64,000 bases of DNA, taken from NCBI GenBank assembly GCA_944380295.1, contig CALWHE010000008.1, positions 1 to 64,000 on the forward strand, written 5' to 3'. The DNA comes from an uncultured Christensenellaceae bacterium. GTDB taxonomy: Bacteria; Bacillota; Clostridia; Christensenellales; UBA3700. Of this stretch, positions 51,807 to 59,987 are shown piece by piece; position 1 is the first letter of the stretch, and each line of letters starts with the position of its first letter. The position numbers and the translations under genes are program-made. The notes under the pieces were generated by a model. That model had not been told where the DNA came from. It saw nothing but the letters and a program-made list of their open reading frames with translations, and ran no database searches.

Positions 51807-53024
51807 ATGAACGTATTTTACAAGATGTATTGCAGGACCTTTCAGGCGGTGCTCAAACAGCTCATCAAATTGATGCCCTGGCGCAAGCCGGAGCTGTTGC
51901 AGTTCGATAACGGCGCGGCGGGACTTGCCGCCTTCGTCAAGAGCAAGGGCATGGAGCGCGTGCTGGTGGTGACGGACGGCAACCTGATGAAGTTGGGGCT
52001 GTGCGCGCCCATGCTGGAAGCGATGGAAAAAGAAGGCGTCAAGGCTGCGGTGTTCGACAAGGTCGTCGCCAACCCCACCATAGACAACGTGGAAGAAGCG
52101 CTTGCGCTCTACAAGGAGAGCGGCGCGCAGGGCATCATCGCCTTCGGCGGCGGTTCGCCCATGGACTGCGCCAAGGGCGTGGGCGCGCGCGTGGCGCGTC
52201 CCAAAAAGAGCATTCCCAAGATGAAGGGCATTTTGAAAGTGGTCAAAAAAATGCCGCCCTTCTTCGCCATTCCCACCACTTCGGGCACGGGCAGTGAAAC
52301 CACGCTGGCGGCGGTCATCACGGATACCACCGATCCGCAGCGTCACCTCAAATATGCCATTCAGGACTTTCCGCTCATTCCCCATTACGCGGTGCTGGAC
52401 GCTTCTCTGACGGCGGGTCTGCCGCAAAAGGTCACGTCCACCACGGGCATGGACGCGCTCTGCCACGCGGTGGAAGCTTATATCGGCAATTCCAACACCA
52501 AAGAGACCAAGCAAAAGGCGGAAGAAGCGGTCAAGCTCATCTTTACATATCTCAAACGCGCCTATGACAACGGCAAGGATATGGAAGCCAGACGGAACAT
52601 GCAGACGGCGGCGTTCGACGCGGGCGTGGCGTTCACGCGCGCTTACGTGGGCAACGTGCACGCCATGGGTCACGCCATGGGCGCGCGCTTCAACACTCCC
52701 CACGGGCTTGCCATGGCGGTCATTCTGCCGCACATGCTGGACTTTTACGGCGCCAAGATATACAAAAAGTTGGCAAAGCTGGCGGACGTCGTGGGTATAA
52801 CGGGCGCGGACGATGAGGCAAAAGCCAAGGCGTTCATTCAGGCGATCAAGGATATGAACGCTTATATGCAGATACCGGAAAACTTCGGCGGCATCATCAA
52901 GGAAGAAGACGCCAAGATCATGAGCGAAGCCGCTTACAAAGAGGCGAATCCGCTCTATCCCGTCCCCGTGATGATGGGCAGAGAAGACTTTGTGAAAATG
53001 TATTTAGAGGTGCTTAACGGCTGA
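51807..53024 (+). CDS. Iron-containing (group III) alcohol dehydrogenase
   Basis: NAD(P)-dependent fermentative dehydrogenase, 405 residues. IIAFGGGSPMDCAKGVGA and IPTTSGTGSETT bind cofactor; metal ligands lie in TGMDALCHAVEAY and GNVHAMGHAMGARFNTPHG. The N-terminal 30 residues are more hydrophobic and basic than usual. GGAGGAG precedes the ATG. Butanol, 1,3-propanediol or lactaldehyde reductase activities are all possible; reduction of lactaldehyde from the upstream aldolases is one tempting idea (inference). Confidence 0.92.
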   Translation: MNVFYKMYCRTFQAVLKQLIKLMPWRKPELLQFDNGAAGLAAFVKSKGMERVLVVTDGNLMKLGLCAPMLEAMEKEGVKAAVFDKVVANPTIDNVEEALALYKESGAQGIIAFGGGSPMDCAKGVGARVARPKKSIPKMKGILKVVKKMPPFFAIPTTSGTGSETTLAAVITDTTDPQRHLKYAIQDFPLIPHYAVLDASLTAGLPQKVTSTTGMDALCHAVEAYIGNSNTKETKQKAEEAVKLIFTYLKRAYDNGKDMEARRNMQTAAFDAGVAFTRAYVGNVHAMGHAMGARFNTPHGLAMAVILPHMLDFYGAKIYKKLAKLADVVGITGADDEAKAKAFIQAIKDMNAYMQIPENFGGIIKEEDAKIMSEAAYKEANPLYPVPVMMGREDFVKMYLEVLNG

Positions 53025-53827
53025 TGTATATAGCTGACGGACACACACATTGCGATCACTCCCATGACAGCTTCGTGCCGGCGCGGGAGATGATAGAAAA
53101 CGCTTTGGCGCAGGGCGCGTCCTATATGGCGATGACCGATCATTGCGATAAGGATTACGCCCTGATACCCGCCTTTGCCGACGTGCCGCAGATAGATCTG
53201 GAAAGGCATTTTGCCGAGAGCCGCGCGCTCAAAGCCGAATATGCGGGCAGGCTGGACATTGCCGTGGGACTGGAATGCGGCTATTATGCGCCCGCGGACA
53301 AGCTCTATGCGGATATTCTGCAAAAATACAAGACGGACGTGGTGATAAATTCCGTGCATGTGGCGCATGAAGAGGATTGTTATTATCCGGAATACTTCAC
53401 GCGCGGCAGGCGGGAGGCTTACGGCATATATCTGCAAGCGGTGGCAGACAGCGTGAAGGCGGAATTTCCTTACGACGTGATCGGACATATCGGCTATGTG
53501 GCGCGCAAAGCGCCCTTTCCCGACCGCGCGCTCAGATATGCGGAATTTCCCGACCTTTTGGACGAGATATTGCGCGGGATAATAGAGCGGGGCAAAGCGC
53601 TGGAAGTCAACGGCAGAGGCACGGGCATACCCTATATCCCGGAAGACGGCATTTTGCGCCGTTACAGGGAGTTGGGCGGGGAGCTTATCGCTTACGGCTC
53701 GGACGCGCATTATCCGCAGTTGCAGCTGATCCACTTCAAGGAAGTGTGCGCGGGGCTTAAAGCGCTCGGCTTCAAATATCTTTTCCATTATCTGGAACAC
53801 AAGCCGATCGCGGCGGAGATAGAGTGA
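53024..53827 (+). CDS. PHP-domain phosphatase, histidinol-phosphatase-like
   Basis: 267-residue metal-dependent phosphoesterase with the PHP fold: ADGHTHCDHSHDS, MAMTDHCDKDY, VGLECGYY, INSVHVAHEEDCYYPE, DVIGHIGYVARK and YGSDAHYPQ supply metal ligands. Length and motifs fit the HisJ/HisK type of histidinol-phosphate phosphatase. No other his gene is nearby, so another phosphate ester is possible. It is coupled to the alcohol dehydrogenase (TGATG). Confidence 0.85.
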   Translation: MYIADGHTHCDHSHDSFVPAREMIENALAQGASYMAMTDHCDKDYALIPAFADVPQIDLERHFAESRALKAEYAGRLDIAVGLECGYYAPADKLYADILQKYKTDVVINSVHVAHEEDCYYPEYFTRGRREAYGIYLQAVADSVKAEFPYDVIGHIGYVARKAPFPDRALRYAEFPDLLDEILRGIIERGKALEVNGRGTGIPYIPEDGILRRYRELGGELIAYGSDAHYPQLQLIHFKEVCAGLKALGFKYLFHYLEHKPIAAEIE

Positions 53828-54528
53828 TGGCTTCACATTTGGGAAACAGTTGGGACGAGTTGCTGCGCGGACAGTTCGACAGCGAATACTTTGACAAACT
53901 GCGCGAATTTCTGCGCGCGGAATATGCCGCGCACACCGTTTATCCGCCCAAAAAAGATATTCTCGCCGCCTTTGCCCACACCCCTTACGAAAACGTCAAG
54001 GTGGTCATCATCGGGCAGGACCCTTACATCGGAGAACGCCAGGCAAACGGCATGTGTTTTTCCGTGGGAGAGGGCGTCAAGTGCCCGCCTTCGCTGGTCA
54101 ACATTTACAAAGCGTTGGAGTTCGATCTGGGCATTCCGCCCACCGCAAGCGGAGATCTTTCCGGTTGGGCGGAACAGGGCGTTTTGCTGCTCAACGCCGT
54201 GCTCACCGTGCGCGCCGGCATGAGCGGTTCGCATGCGGGCAGGGGCTGGGAGCGCTTTACCGACTTTGTCATCTCCCTGCTCAACAAGAGCGAAAGACCC
54301 GTCGTCTTCATGCTCTGGGGCGGTTACGCCAAGAAAAAGGGCGCGCTCATCACAGATCCCAAACATCTGATCTTAACTTCCGTGCACCCCTCGCCGCTTT
54401 CGTTCTATCAGGGCTTTTTGCAATGCCGCCACTTTTCCCAAGCCAACGATTTTCTGATAAAAAACGGCAGGGAGCCGATCAGATGGGAGCTACGCTCCGC
54501 CAAAGAGCTCCGCGCCGGCAAGCGATAA
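53827..54528 (+). CDS. ung: Uracil-DNA glycosylase
   Basis: Removes uracil from DNA in base excision repair, 233 residues. Catalytic water-activating loop VVIIGQDPYIGERQANGMCF (usually GQDPYHGxGQAHGLxF; here Ile and Glu replace typical residues), PPSLVNIYKALE, QGVLLLNAVLTVRAGM and the leucine loop SVHPSPLSFYQGF. The ATG overlaps the stop of the PHP gene. It ends the long operon before a terminator. Confidence 0.94.
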   Translation: MASHLGNSWDELLRGQFDSEYFDKLREFLRAEYAAHTVYPPKKDILAAFAHTPYENVKVVIIGQDPYIGERQANGMCFSVGEGVKCPPSLVNIYKALEFDLGIPPTASGDLSGWAEQGVLLLNAVLTVRAGMSGSHAGRGWERFTDFVISLLNKSERPVVFMLWGGYAKKKGALITDPKHLILTSVHPSPLSFYQGFLQCRHFSQANDFLIKNGREPIRWELRSAKELRAGKR

Positions 54529-54538
54529 GAGAATAAAG

Positions 54539-54568
54539 GAGCGGCCGATTTGTCATCGCCGCTCTTTT
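54539..54568 (+). terminator. Terminator after ung
   Basis: GAGCGGC-N12-GCCGCTC followed by TTTT. Confidence 0.8.
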
Positions 54569-54614
54569 GCGTTTATGCGCGCGTCTGCCGCGCCCTATTT
54601 GCGCCCGCCAAGAT

Positions 54615-55928
54615 TTATTTTCTCAATCCCTTGGGATAAAAATTTTTCAGCACTCCGTCCACAGTCTTGCCCCAACCGAGCGAAATGCCGTTTGTCGTGA
54701 CCAAAGTCCAGCCGTTTTCAAGCGCGCAGGGCAGCGTTTCGCCGTGCAAAAAGGCGAGGCATTCTTTTTGGTCCGCCGGCAGGTCCAAAACGCGCAGCGC
54801 CTGCGCCGGTGCGAGCGCCATGGCAAGAGAGTGGTGGGGCACGAACCGACCCTTTTCCGCCGTGCCCAGGGGCAGACCGGGGCGCAGACATTTTATGCCG
54901 TCCAGAGCCGGCAGTCCGTCGGGCAGCATATAGAGCGCCTCTCCCGCCGTGTGGTCGCAACTCACGGCAAAGGGCGCGGCAAGCGCGTCCTGCGCCCACC
55001 GCTCAAAGAGGGACGCAAGTTTTTTGTCCGCCTTTTTCCGCTGCGTGCGATAGGGCGCGGCGGCGCCTTCCGCTTTTTTCAGCACGCACACAAAGTGACC
55101 TTCGCCTTTGAGTTTGTGCGGATAAAGGCGGCAGCCCACGCCGTTTATGCCGGGGACTATGCCGGGAACGCCGCTCAGCGCCGTTATCGGCGTGAGGGAA
55201 AATTCCGCATGTTCCGCCAAAAATTTTTCCACGGCGCCTTCGTTTTCCTGCGGATCGAAGGTGCAGGTGGAATAAATTATCCTGCCGCCGGGCGCGGTGA
55301 GGCGCGCCGCGCTGCGCAGGATCTCCCGGTCGCGCCGCGCGCACATGGCGCAGTTTTCTCCGCTCCACTCTTCCACGGCTATCTCCCGCCGGCGGAACAT
55401 GCCCTCGCCCGAGCAGGGCACGTCCGCTATCACCGCGTCGAACACGGCGCCCCATTTGTCCGCCAGGACGGCGGGGCTTTCGCAGGTGACGGCGCAATTT
55501 TTCACGCCGCAGCGCTCCATGTTCTGCGCGAGTATCCTGGCGCGCGCGGGGACTATCTCGTTGGAAATGAGAAATTGCGGCGCAAAGCAGGCGGCGTGCG
55601 TGCTCTTTCCGCCGGGCGCGGCGCACAGATCCAGCACCTTTTCTCCCGGCTTTATCCGCGCCGCCGTCACCACCGCCATGGCGGACGGCTCCTGGATATA
55701 ATAAGCGCCCGCCTCGTGCAGCGCGGACTTGCCGGGAGCGCCCGCGTAATACGCGCCCGTCCCGCACCAGGGCACGCGCTCAAAGCAGCACTCGGGCAGG
55801 GCGGCGGCTTTCAGGGTGTTGAGGCGCAGCGCAAGCGGAGAAGGCTTTTTGTAAGAAGCGGCAAAGTCTTCGTATTCTTCTCCCAGCAGAGAGCGCATGC
55901 GCGCGAGAAATTCTTCCGGCAAGTTCAT
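54615..55928 (-). CDS. RsmF/RsmB-type RNA cytosine-5 methyltransferase
   Basis: NOL1/NOP2/Sun-family rRNA m5C methyltransferase, 437 residues. SAM-binding VLDLCAAPGGKSTHAA, catalytic cysteines in ADVPCSGEGMFR and IIYSTCTFDPQENEGAV, and a C-terminal PUA-like domain from about 310 as in RsmF. AGAYYIQEPSAMAVV is the usual pre-SAM motif. No ribosome site is present; TTGCAA-N17-TATAAT ends exactly 6 nt before the ATG, so the mRNA should be leaderless. It is divergent from the alpha/beta hydrolase. Confidence 0.9.
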   Translation of the reverse strand: MNLPEEFLARMRSLLGEEYEDFAASYKKPSPLALRLNTLKAAALPECCFERVPWCGTGAYYAGAPGKSALHEAGAYYIQEPSAMAVVTAARIKPGEKVLDLCAAPGGKSTHAACFAPQFLISNEIVPARARILAQNMERCGVKNCAVTCESPAVLADKWGAVFDAVIADVPCSGEGMFRRREIAVEEWSGENCAMCARRDREILRSAARLTAPGGRIIYSTCTFDPQENEGAVEKFLAEHAEFSLTPITALSGVPGIVPGINGVGCRLYPHKLKGEGHFVCVLKKAEGAAAPYRTQRKKADKKLASLFERWAQDALAAPFAVSCDHTAGEALYMLPDGLPALDGIKCLRPGLPLGTAEKGRFVPHHSLAMALAPAQALRVLDLPADQKECLAFLHGETLPCALENGWTLVTTNGISLGWGKTVDGVLKNFYPKGLRK

Positions 55929-55934
55929 ACGGAT

Positions 55935-55963
55935 ATTATAACGCGCACGCCGGCTTTTTGCAA
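55935..55963 (-). promoter_or_regulatory. Promoter for a leaderless RsmF mRNA
   Basis: Minus strand TTGCAA (55958-55963), 17-bp spacer, TATAAT (55935-55940), then 6 nt to the ATG. Confidence 0.82.
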
Positions 55964-55985
55964 CCCGCGAGCGCGCGCGGAAAGG

Positions 55986-56014
55986 TTGACATATTTTGCG
56001 CGCGGCTTTATAAT
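55986..56014 (+). promoter_or_regulatory. Promoter of the hydrolase-radical SAM operon
   Basis: TTGACA (55986-55991), 17-bp spacer, TATAAT (56009-56014); leader ~21 nt with GGGTGG before the ATG. Confidence 0.85.
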
Positions 56015-56041
56015 GGTCTTATCAATTTACATGGGTGGCAT

Positions 56042-57097
56042 ATGAAAAAGATGAAAGGCTTGATGCAGGCGGGGATAGTGATCGTTTACATTCTCATGGT
56101 GTGGACGATCGTCGTGCCCTTGCTGGCAACTTACGCGCTTTACCGCTATCTCTTCGGCAAACGCTGCGACAAGACGGAGGCGATCCTCACGGCGGCGGAT
56201 CACCCCAATCTGGACTGCACCGCTTTCAAGGTCAAATCGGGCAAAAACATGCTCGCCTGTTTTGAATACCGCGACAGGCAGATGTGCGCCGGAAAAGCGG
56301 TGGTGCTGGTGTGCCACGGCATAGGTTGCAGTCACGGCAATTATCTCAACCGCATAGATTATTTTGCGCGCCGCGGTTACATCGTGGTGGGCTTTGACAT
56401 CACCGGCTGCGGCGACAGTGAAGGGGACAGCATCGTGGGTCTGCCCCAGTCGCACGTAGACATACACGCCGTGCTCACTTATATGGAAAATTCGCCCGAA
56501 TACGGCAGCCTGCCCATCTATCTTTACGGGCACAGCTGGAGCGGTTTCGGCGTGGCGAGCGTGCTCAATTACGGGCACAAGCCCGCCGCCGTGGTCTCCG
56601 CCGCCGGCTTTGACCGCGAGCGCAGCATCATTCGCTTCCAGGCGGTGAAAATGTGCGGCAAGATAGGCGTGCTGTCCATGCCCTGGATAGCTTTGATAGA
56701 GCGCATGATTTACGGCAAAAAGGCAAAATACACCGCCGTTTCCGGCATCAACGCTTACGGCGGCCCCGTGCTGGTGGCGCACAGCAAAGACGATCCCACC
56801 GTGCCGTGGTCGTGTTCCGTGGCGGCGGCGGAAGGGATAAAGAATCCCAAAGTGAAAAAGCTGGTCTATGAAGACCGCGGACACACGCTCTCCCGCCCCG
56901 TGGAGGCGGAAAACATCATCAAAGCGGACTGCGCGGGCAAGCCGCACCGCAAGATGTATAAGGGAGAGTGCTATTTCAAATACGAAGTGGACGTGCACTA
57001 TCATTACAGTAAAAAAGAGGTGGTCTTTGCCACCGATGAAGAATTTATGAACACCGCCGCCGAATTTTTCGCGCAGGCGGGCAGAGGAGAGATATGA
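56042..57097 (+). CDS. Membrane-anchored alpha/beta hydrolase
   Basis: 351 residues. An N-terminal transmembrane helix (about 9-33) anchors an alpha/beta hydrolase domain on the outer face or membrane surface: oxyanion region VLVCHGIGCSHGNYLN, nucleophile elbow YGHSWSGFG, acid in VAHSKDDPTVPW and His in YEDRGHTLSRP. The substrate is unknown; lipids or peptides are common. GGGTGG precedes the chosen ATG. The next gene starts in an ATGA overlap. Confidence 0.85.
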   Translation: MKKMKGLMQAGIVIVYILMVWTIVVPLLATYALYRYLFGKRCDKTEAILTAADHPNLDCTAFKVKSGKNMLACFEYRDRQMCAGKAVVLVCHGIGCSHGNYLNRIDYFARRGYIVVGFDITGCGDSEGDSIVGLPQSHVDIHAVLTYMENSPEYGSLPIYLYGHSWSGFGVASVLNYGHKPAAVVSAAGFDRERSIIRFQAVKMCGKIGVLSMPWIALIERMIYGKKAKYTAVSGINAYGGPVLVAHSKDDPTVPWSCSVAAAEGIKNPKVKKLVYEDRGHTLSRPVEAENIIKADCAGKPHRKMYKGECYFKYEVDVHYHYSKKEVVFATDEEFMNTAAEFFAQAGRGEI

Positions 57098-57675
57098 AAG
57101 AAAACACTTCCCTGCTCATCAAACTCACCAAAGGTTTTGCGCCCGACGTGCCGCTCGCGCGCCACGACGAATTGCTGCGCGAAGTATGCGCCAAAGCGGA
57201 CGAAGAAGACAGGGCGGCGCTCGGAGAGTATCGTGAGAACATCGCCGCGCGCAGAGAAAAGGGTGAAGAAAAGCGCGCTCGGCTCGCTCAAGGCATATGC
57301 CCGGACGAAGAGCTTGCGCCCTTTATGGACAAGCCCGATACCCGCGCGCCCAAAGACGTTTTGCGCTTTGTGATCTCTCTGCCGCTGGGCGTCATCTTTC
57401 TCACGGCGGGACTTTGCTGTATTTACGCAGTGGATCCGGCTTATCTGGAAGCGCACGCGGCGCTGCTCTATTTCGGCATAGCCGCGGCGGTGCTGGGCGG
57501 ACTGTGCCTGCTCACCGCGCTTTTCGCCTTTATCTCCTATTGCAAGATCAGGCAATACAACCATTCGCTGCCGCAGCGCAACGCGGCAAAGCGAGGAGAA
57601 GCGATCGCGGAGCTGGACGGACAGGTGGCGTATGAGATAATGCTTGCGGACCTGCTGCTGAAAACCGTCAAATGA
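57094..57675 (+). CDS. Hypothetical protein with two transmembrane helices
   Basis: 193 residues, no known family. A charged, helical cytoplasmic N-terminal half (about 1-90, rich in Glu, Arg and Lys) precedes two hydrophobic segments (about 91-112 and 122-150) and a short cytoplasmic tail. It lies between the hydrolase and the radical SAM gene with ATGA overlaps at both ends, so it is part of that operon. Confidence 0.7.
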   Translation: MKENTSLLIKLTKGFAPDVPLARHDELLREVCAKADEEDRAALGEYRENIAARREKGEEKRARLAQGICPDEELAPFMDKPDTRAPKDVLRFVISLPLGVIFLTAGLCCIYAVDPAYLEAHAALLYFGIAAAVLGGLCLLTALFAFISYCKIRQYNHSLPQRNAAKRGEAIAELDGQVAYEIMLADLLLKTVK

Positions 57676-58559
57676 ATTGCACTCTTTGCCCCCGCGCCTG
57701 CGGCGCGGACAGAAAAAACACTTTCGGCGCGTGCGGTATGCCCGCCGAAATTTTTATCGGCAGGGCGTGCCGGCACATTTGGGAGGAGCCGCCTCTCAGC
57801 GGCACGCGCGGCAGCGGCACCGTCTTTTTTGCCGGCTGTCCGCTCAAATGCGTTTATTGTCAGAATTTTTCCCTCTCGCGCGGCGGCGGAGTGCAAATCA
57901 CGCCGCAAAAATTGGCGGACATCTTCAAACTTTTGCAGGACAGCGGCGCGCACAACCTCAATTTGGTCACGCCCACGCATTATGTGCCCGGTATCCTGCG
58001 CGCGCTCGATATCTTCAAGCCGGACATCCCCGTCGTCTATAACTGCGGCGGATATGAGAGCGTGAGCACGTTAAAGCTGCTCAAAGGCGCGGTGGACGTG
58101 TGGCTGCCCGATTTCAAATATGCGCTCTCCGCTCCCGCGCGCAAATACAGCGCCGCTCCCGATTATCCGCAACGCGCGTTGGAAGCGCTCTGTTTCATGC
58201 GTTCGCTCGCGCCCGCGGATGTTTTTGACACGGACGGCATAATGCAAAAAGGCATGATAGTGCGCCATCTGGTGCTGCCGGGCAATTTGGACAACACTTT
58301 TGCCGTAACGGACGCCGTGGTCGAGCATTTGGGCGCGGACACGTATTTTTCTCTGATGGGGCAGTATTATCCCGCCGGCGAGGCAAAAAACTTTGCGGAA
58401 TTATCCCGCCCCTTAAAGCCGCTGGAATACAAGCTGGCAGTTTCCCATGTGGAAAAGGCGGGCATGCGCAACGTTTTTATCCAGACCTTGGAAAAAGAAG
58501 AGGAAAAATACACCCCCGTTTTCGACGGCACCGTCACGGGGGAGATATACGGCGAGTAA
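57672..58559 (+). CDS. Radical SAM protein, PflA-like (COG1313)
   Basis: 295 residues of the uncharacterised radical SAM group related to pyruvate formate-lyase activating enzymes. The N-terminus carries extra cysteines (CTLCPRACGADRKNTFGACG), followed by the cluster motif FFAGCPLKCVYCQNFSLS and VVYNCGGYESVSTLKLL. In other genomes such genes are annotated as putative PflA or AmmeMemoRadiSam relatives; the target is unknown. It is the last gene of the operon begun at 56042. Confidence 0.85.
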   Translation: MNCTLCPRACGADRKNTFGACGMPAEIFIGRACRHIWEEPPLSGTRGSGTVFFAGCPLKCVYCQNFSLSRGGGVQITPQKLADIFKLLQDSGAHNLNLVTPTHYVPGILRALDIFKPDIPVVYNCGGYESVSTLKLLKGAVDVWLPDFKYALSAPARKYSAAPDYPQRALEALCFMRSLAPADVFDTDGIMQKGMIVRHLVLPGNLDNTFAVTDAVVEHLGADTYFSLMGQYYPAGEAKNFAELSRPLKPLEYKLAVSHVEKAGMRNVFIQTLEKEEEKYTPVFDGTVTGEIYGE

Positions 58560-58583
58560 GGCGGCAGAGCCGTGCGGCGGATA

Positions 58584-59540
58584 TTATTCGCAGGGATAAA
58601 CGTTCAGAAGCCGACCTTGCGCCAAGGGGTTTGCCGGCATATCTTCATGGTTTGCCGGAAGCGCGACAAAACGTTTATTCTCCACGGAAAAGCGGAACGC
58701 TCCGGGATAAGCCGCGGCGGAAGCAACCGGCGAAAACTCGCGGATCTTTTTGACGGGAACGGCAAGCAATTCGGCTATTTCCGCTATATAGGGATTTTCT
58801 TCGTCTTCTGTCGTGGATCTATCGAAAGCGCGCAATTCGTCCAGACTTTCAAATTCGTAGACGATGTTTTCGGGAAACTTTTTTGCATATATGGGCAAGT
58901 CGTTTGCATGTGCGATCAAGATATCTTCCCAATATTTGTCCGCCCAATCGGGAAGCGGATAATATTTTTCCAGCAGCGGCACCATTTTGTCGGAAAAATC
59001 ACGATTGAAAAATACGCTCCCATACATATACCATGAATTTTTGCCGCCGACATGCACGCTAGTGATCCTGTTGTCGTCATCAAGGTCGAGGCACCATTCG
59101 TTTGTGTATTCGTGGGCATAGGCGCATGAATACCACGACAGGGTCTCCGTGGGGGAATAAATATTTTCGCTCATGTAATTATCGCTGGACAAGATGTATG
59201 TGTTTTTCAATTCTTTGCGGGCAAAATAAAGGCTGGACAAATTGTTTTTTACCGCGTGGTCGGGGTTGAAAATAAACTTTACGCCGTATTTGTCTTTAAG
59301 ATAGAAAAATGCTTCCGCCATATATCCCGTGATCAAAGTTATGTCACAAATGCCTTTTTGCAGCAAATGAAGTATTTGCCTTTCGACCAGCGGCACGCCG
59401 CCTATCTTCACCAGTCCTTTGGGTTTGCAGAGCGAGATAGGCGTAAATCTGCTCCCGAAGCCTGCGGCGAGTATAACGGCATTATCCACTTTGTATTCCG
59501 TCGGCGCGTTTGCCGGTAAAGAGCGTTCTTTTTCGGTCAT
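58584..59540 (-). CDS. LicC-like sugar-phosphate/choline nucleotidyltransferase
   Basis: 318 residues. The N-terminal 240 form a nucleotidyltransferase of the LicC/GlmU type: AVILAAGFGSRFTPISLCKPKGLVKIGG cut here to its signature LAAGFGSRF, then PLVERQILHLLQKGI, NNLSSLYFARKEL and YILSSDNYMSENIY. CTP:phosphocholine cytidylyltransferases look alike. A C-terminal extension of about 80 residues has no recognised motif. The start MTEKERSL is supported by the promoter: TACATT ends 6 nt before the ATG and no ribosome site is present. Partner genes for a phosphocholine or capsule pathway are not seen. Confidence 0.83.
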   Translation of the reverse strand: MTEKERSLPANAPTEYKVDNAVILAAGFGSRFTPISLCKPKGLVKIGGVPLVERQILHLLQKGICDITLITGYMAEAFFYLKDKYGVKFIFNPDHAVKNNLSSLYFARKELKNTYILSSDNYMSENIYSPTETLSWYSCAYAHEYTNEWCLDLDDDNRITSVHVGGKNSWYMYGSVFFNRDFSDKMVPLLEKYYPLPDWADKYWEDILIAHANDLPIYAKKFPENIVYEFESLDELRAFDRSTTEDEENPYIAEIAELLAVPVKKIREFSPVASAAAYPGAFRFSVENKRFVALPANHEDMPANPLAQGRLLNVYPCE

Positions 59541-59546
59541 AAAAAC

Positions 59547-59575
59547 AATGTAACAAAATATCTTTGGCAAGTCAA
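59547..59575 (-). promoter_or_regulatory. Promoter for a leaderless nucleotidyltransferase mRNA
   Basis: Minus strand TTGACT (59570-59575), 17-bp spacer, TACATT (59547-59552), 6 nt, ATG. Confidence 0.78.
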
Positions 59576-59639
59576 GCAAATGGGAAATCATCGCCGCCGC
59601 GCAATGTCGGAACGGTTTTTGCCGTTTTCGATGACGGCG

Positions 59640-59657
59640 CTGTTAAAAGTTTAACGA
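59640..59657 (+). promoter_or_regulatory. Candidate Rex operator of the hydrogenase operon
   Basis: cTGTTAA-AAGT-TTAACgA matches the Rex consensus TTGTTAA-N4-TTAACAA at 12 of 14 positions. It ends 17 bp before the -35 box of the hydrogenase promoter. Rex represses fermentation and hydrogenase genes in Clostridia at low NADH/NAD+. Confidence 0.65.
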
Positions 59658-59674
59658 AAAAAGCAAATTCGGCA

Positions 59675-59703
59675 TTGACTTTATCGCGCGTATTTTATAT
59701 AAT
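59675..59703 (+). promoter_or_regulatory. Promoter of the hydrogenase operon
   Basis: TTGACT (59675-59680), 17-bp spacer, TATAAT (59698-59703), ~35 bp before the first ATG. Confidence 0.85.
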
Positions 59704-59738
59704 TTAATCAGCAAATAAATCCACCAGGGGTGAACGAT

Positions 59739-59987
59739 ATGAGAATTAGCGTATGCGTAGGCAGTTCCTGCCATCTGAAAGGTTCTTACGACGTGATCGA
59801 AGGCTTCAAAAAGCTCATCGAAGAATACGGCGTGGGCAACGATGTGAGTTTGGAGGCTTCTTTTTGTTTGGGGCATTGCGCCGAGGGCGTGACCATCAAA
59901 CTGGACGAAGAGATAGTCACCGGTCTGAAAGGGGACAACGTGCGCAAGGTGTTTGAAGAAAGGGTGCTGCCCGAGGTAAGAAAATGA
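59739..59987 (+). CDS. Thioredoxin-like [2Fe-2S] ferredoxin (NuoE/HymA type)
   Basis: 82-residue electron carrier. Four cysteines in the thioredoxin-fold arrangement, CVGSSCHLKGS and SFCLGHCAEGV, bind a [2Fe-2S] cluster as in NuoE/HndA. It corresponds to the C-terminal half of those subunits. ATG 59739 is preferred over the upstream GTG because AGGGGTG lies in front. It overlaps the sensory hydrogenase start (ATGA) and probably passes electrons to it. Confidence 0.88.
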   Translation: MRISVCVGSSCHLKGSYDVIEGFKKLIEEYGVGNDVSLEASFCLGHCAEGVTIKLDEEIVTGLKGDNVRKVFEERVLPEVRK

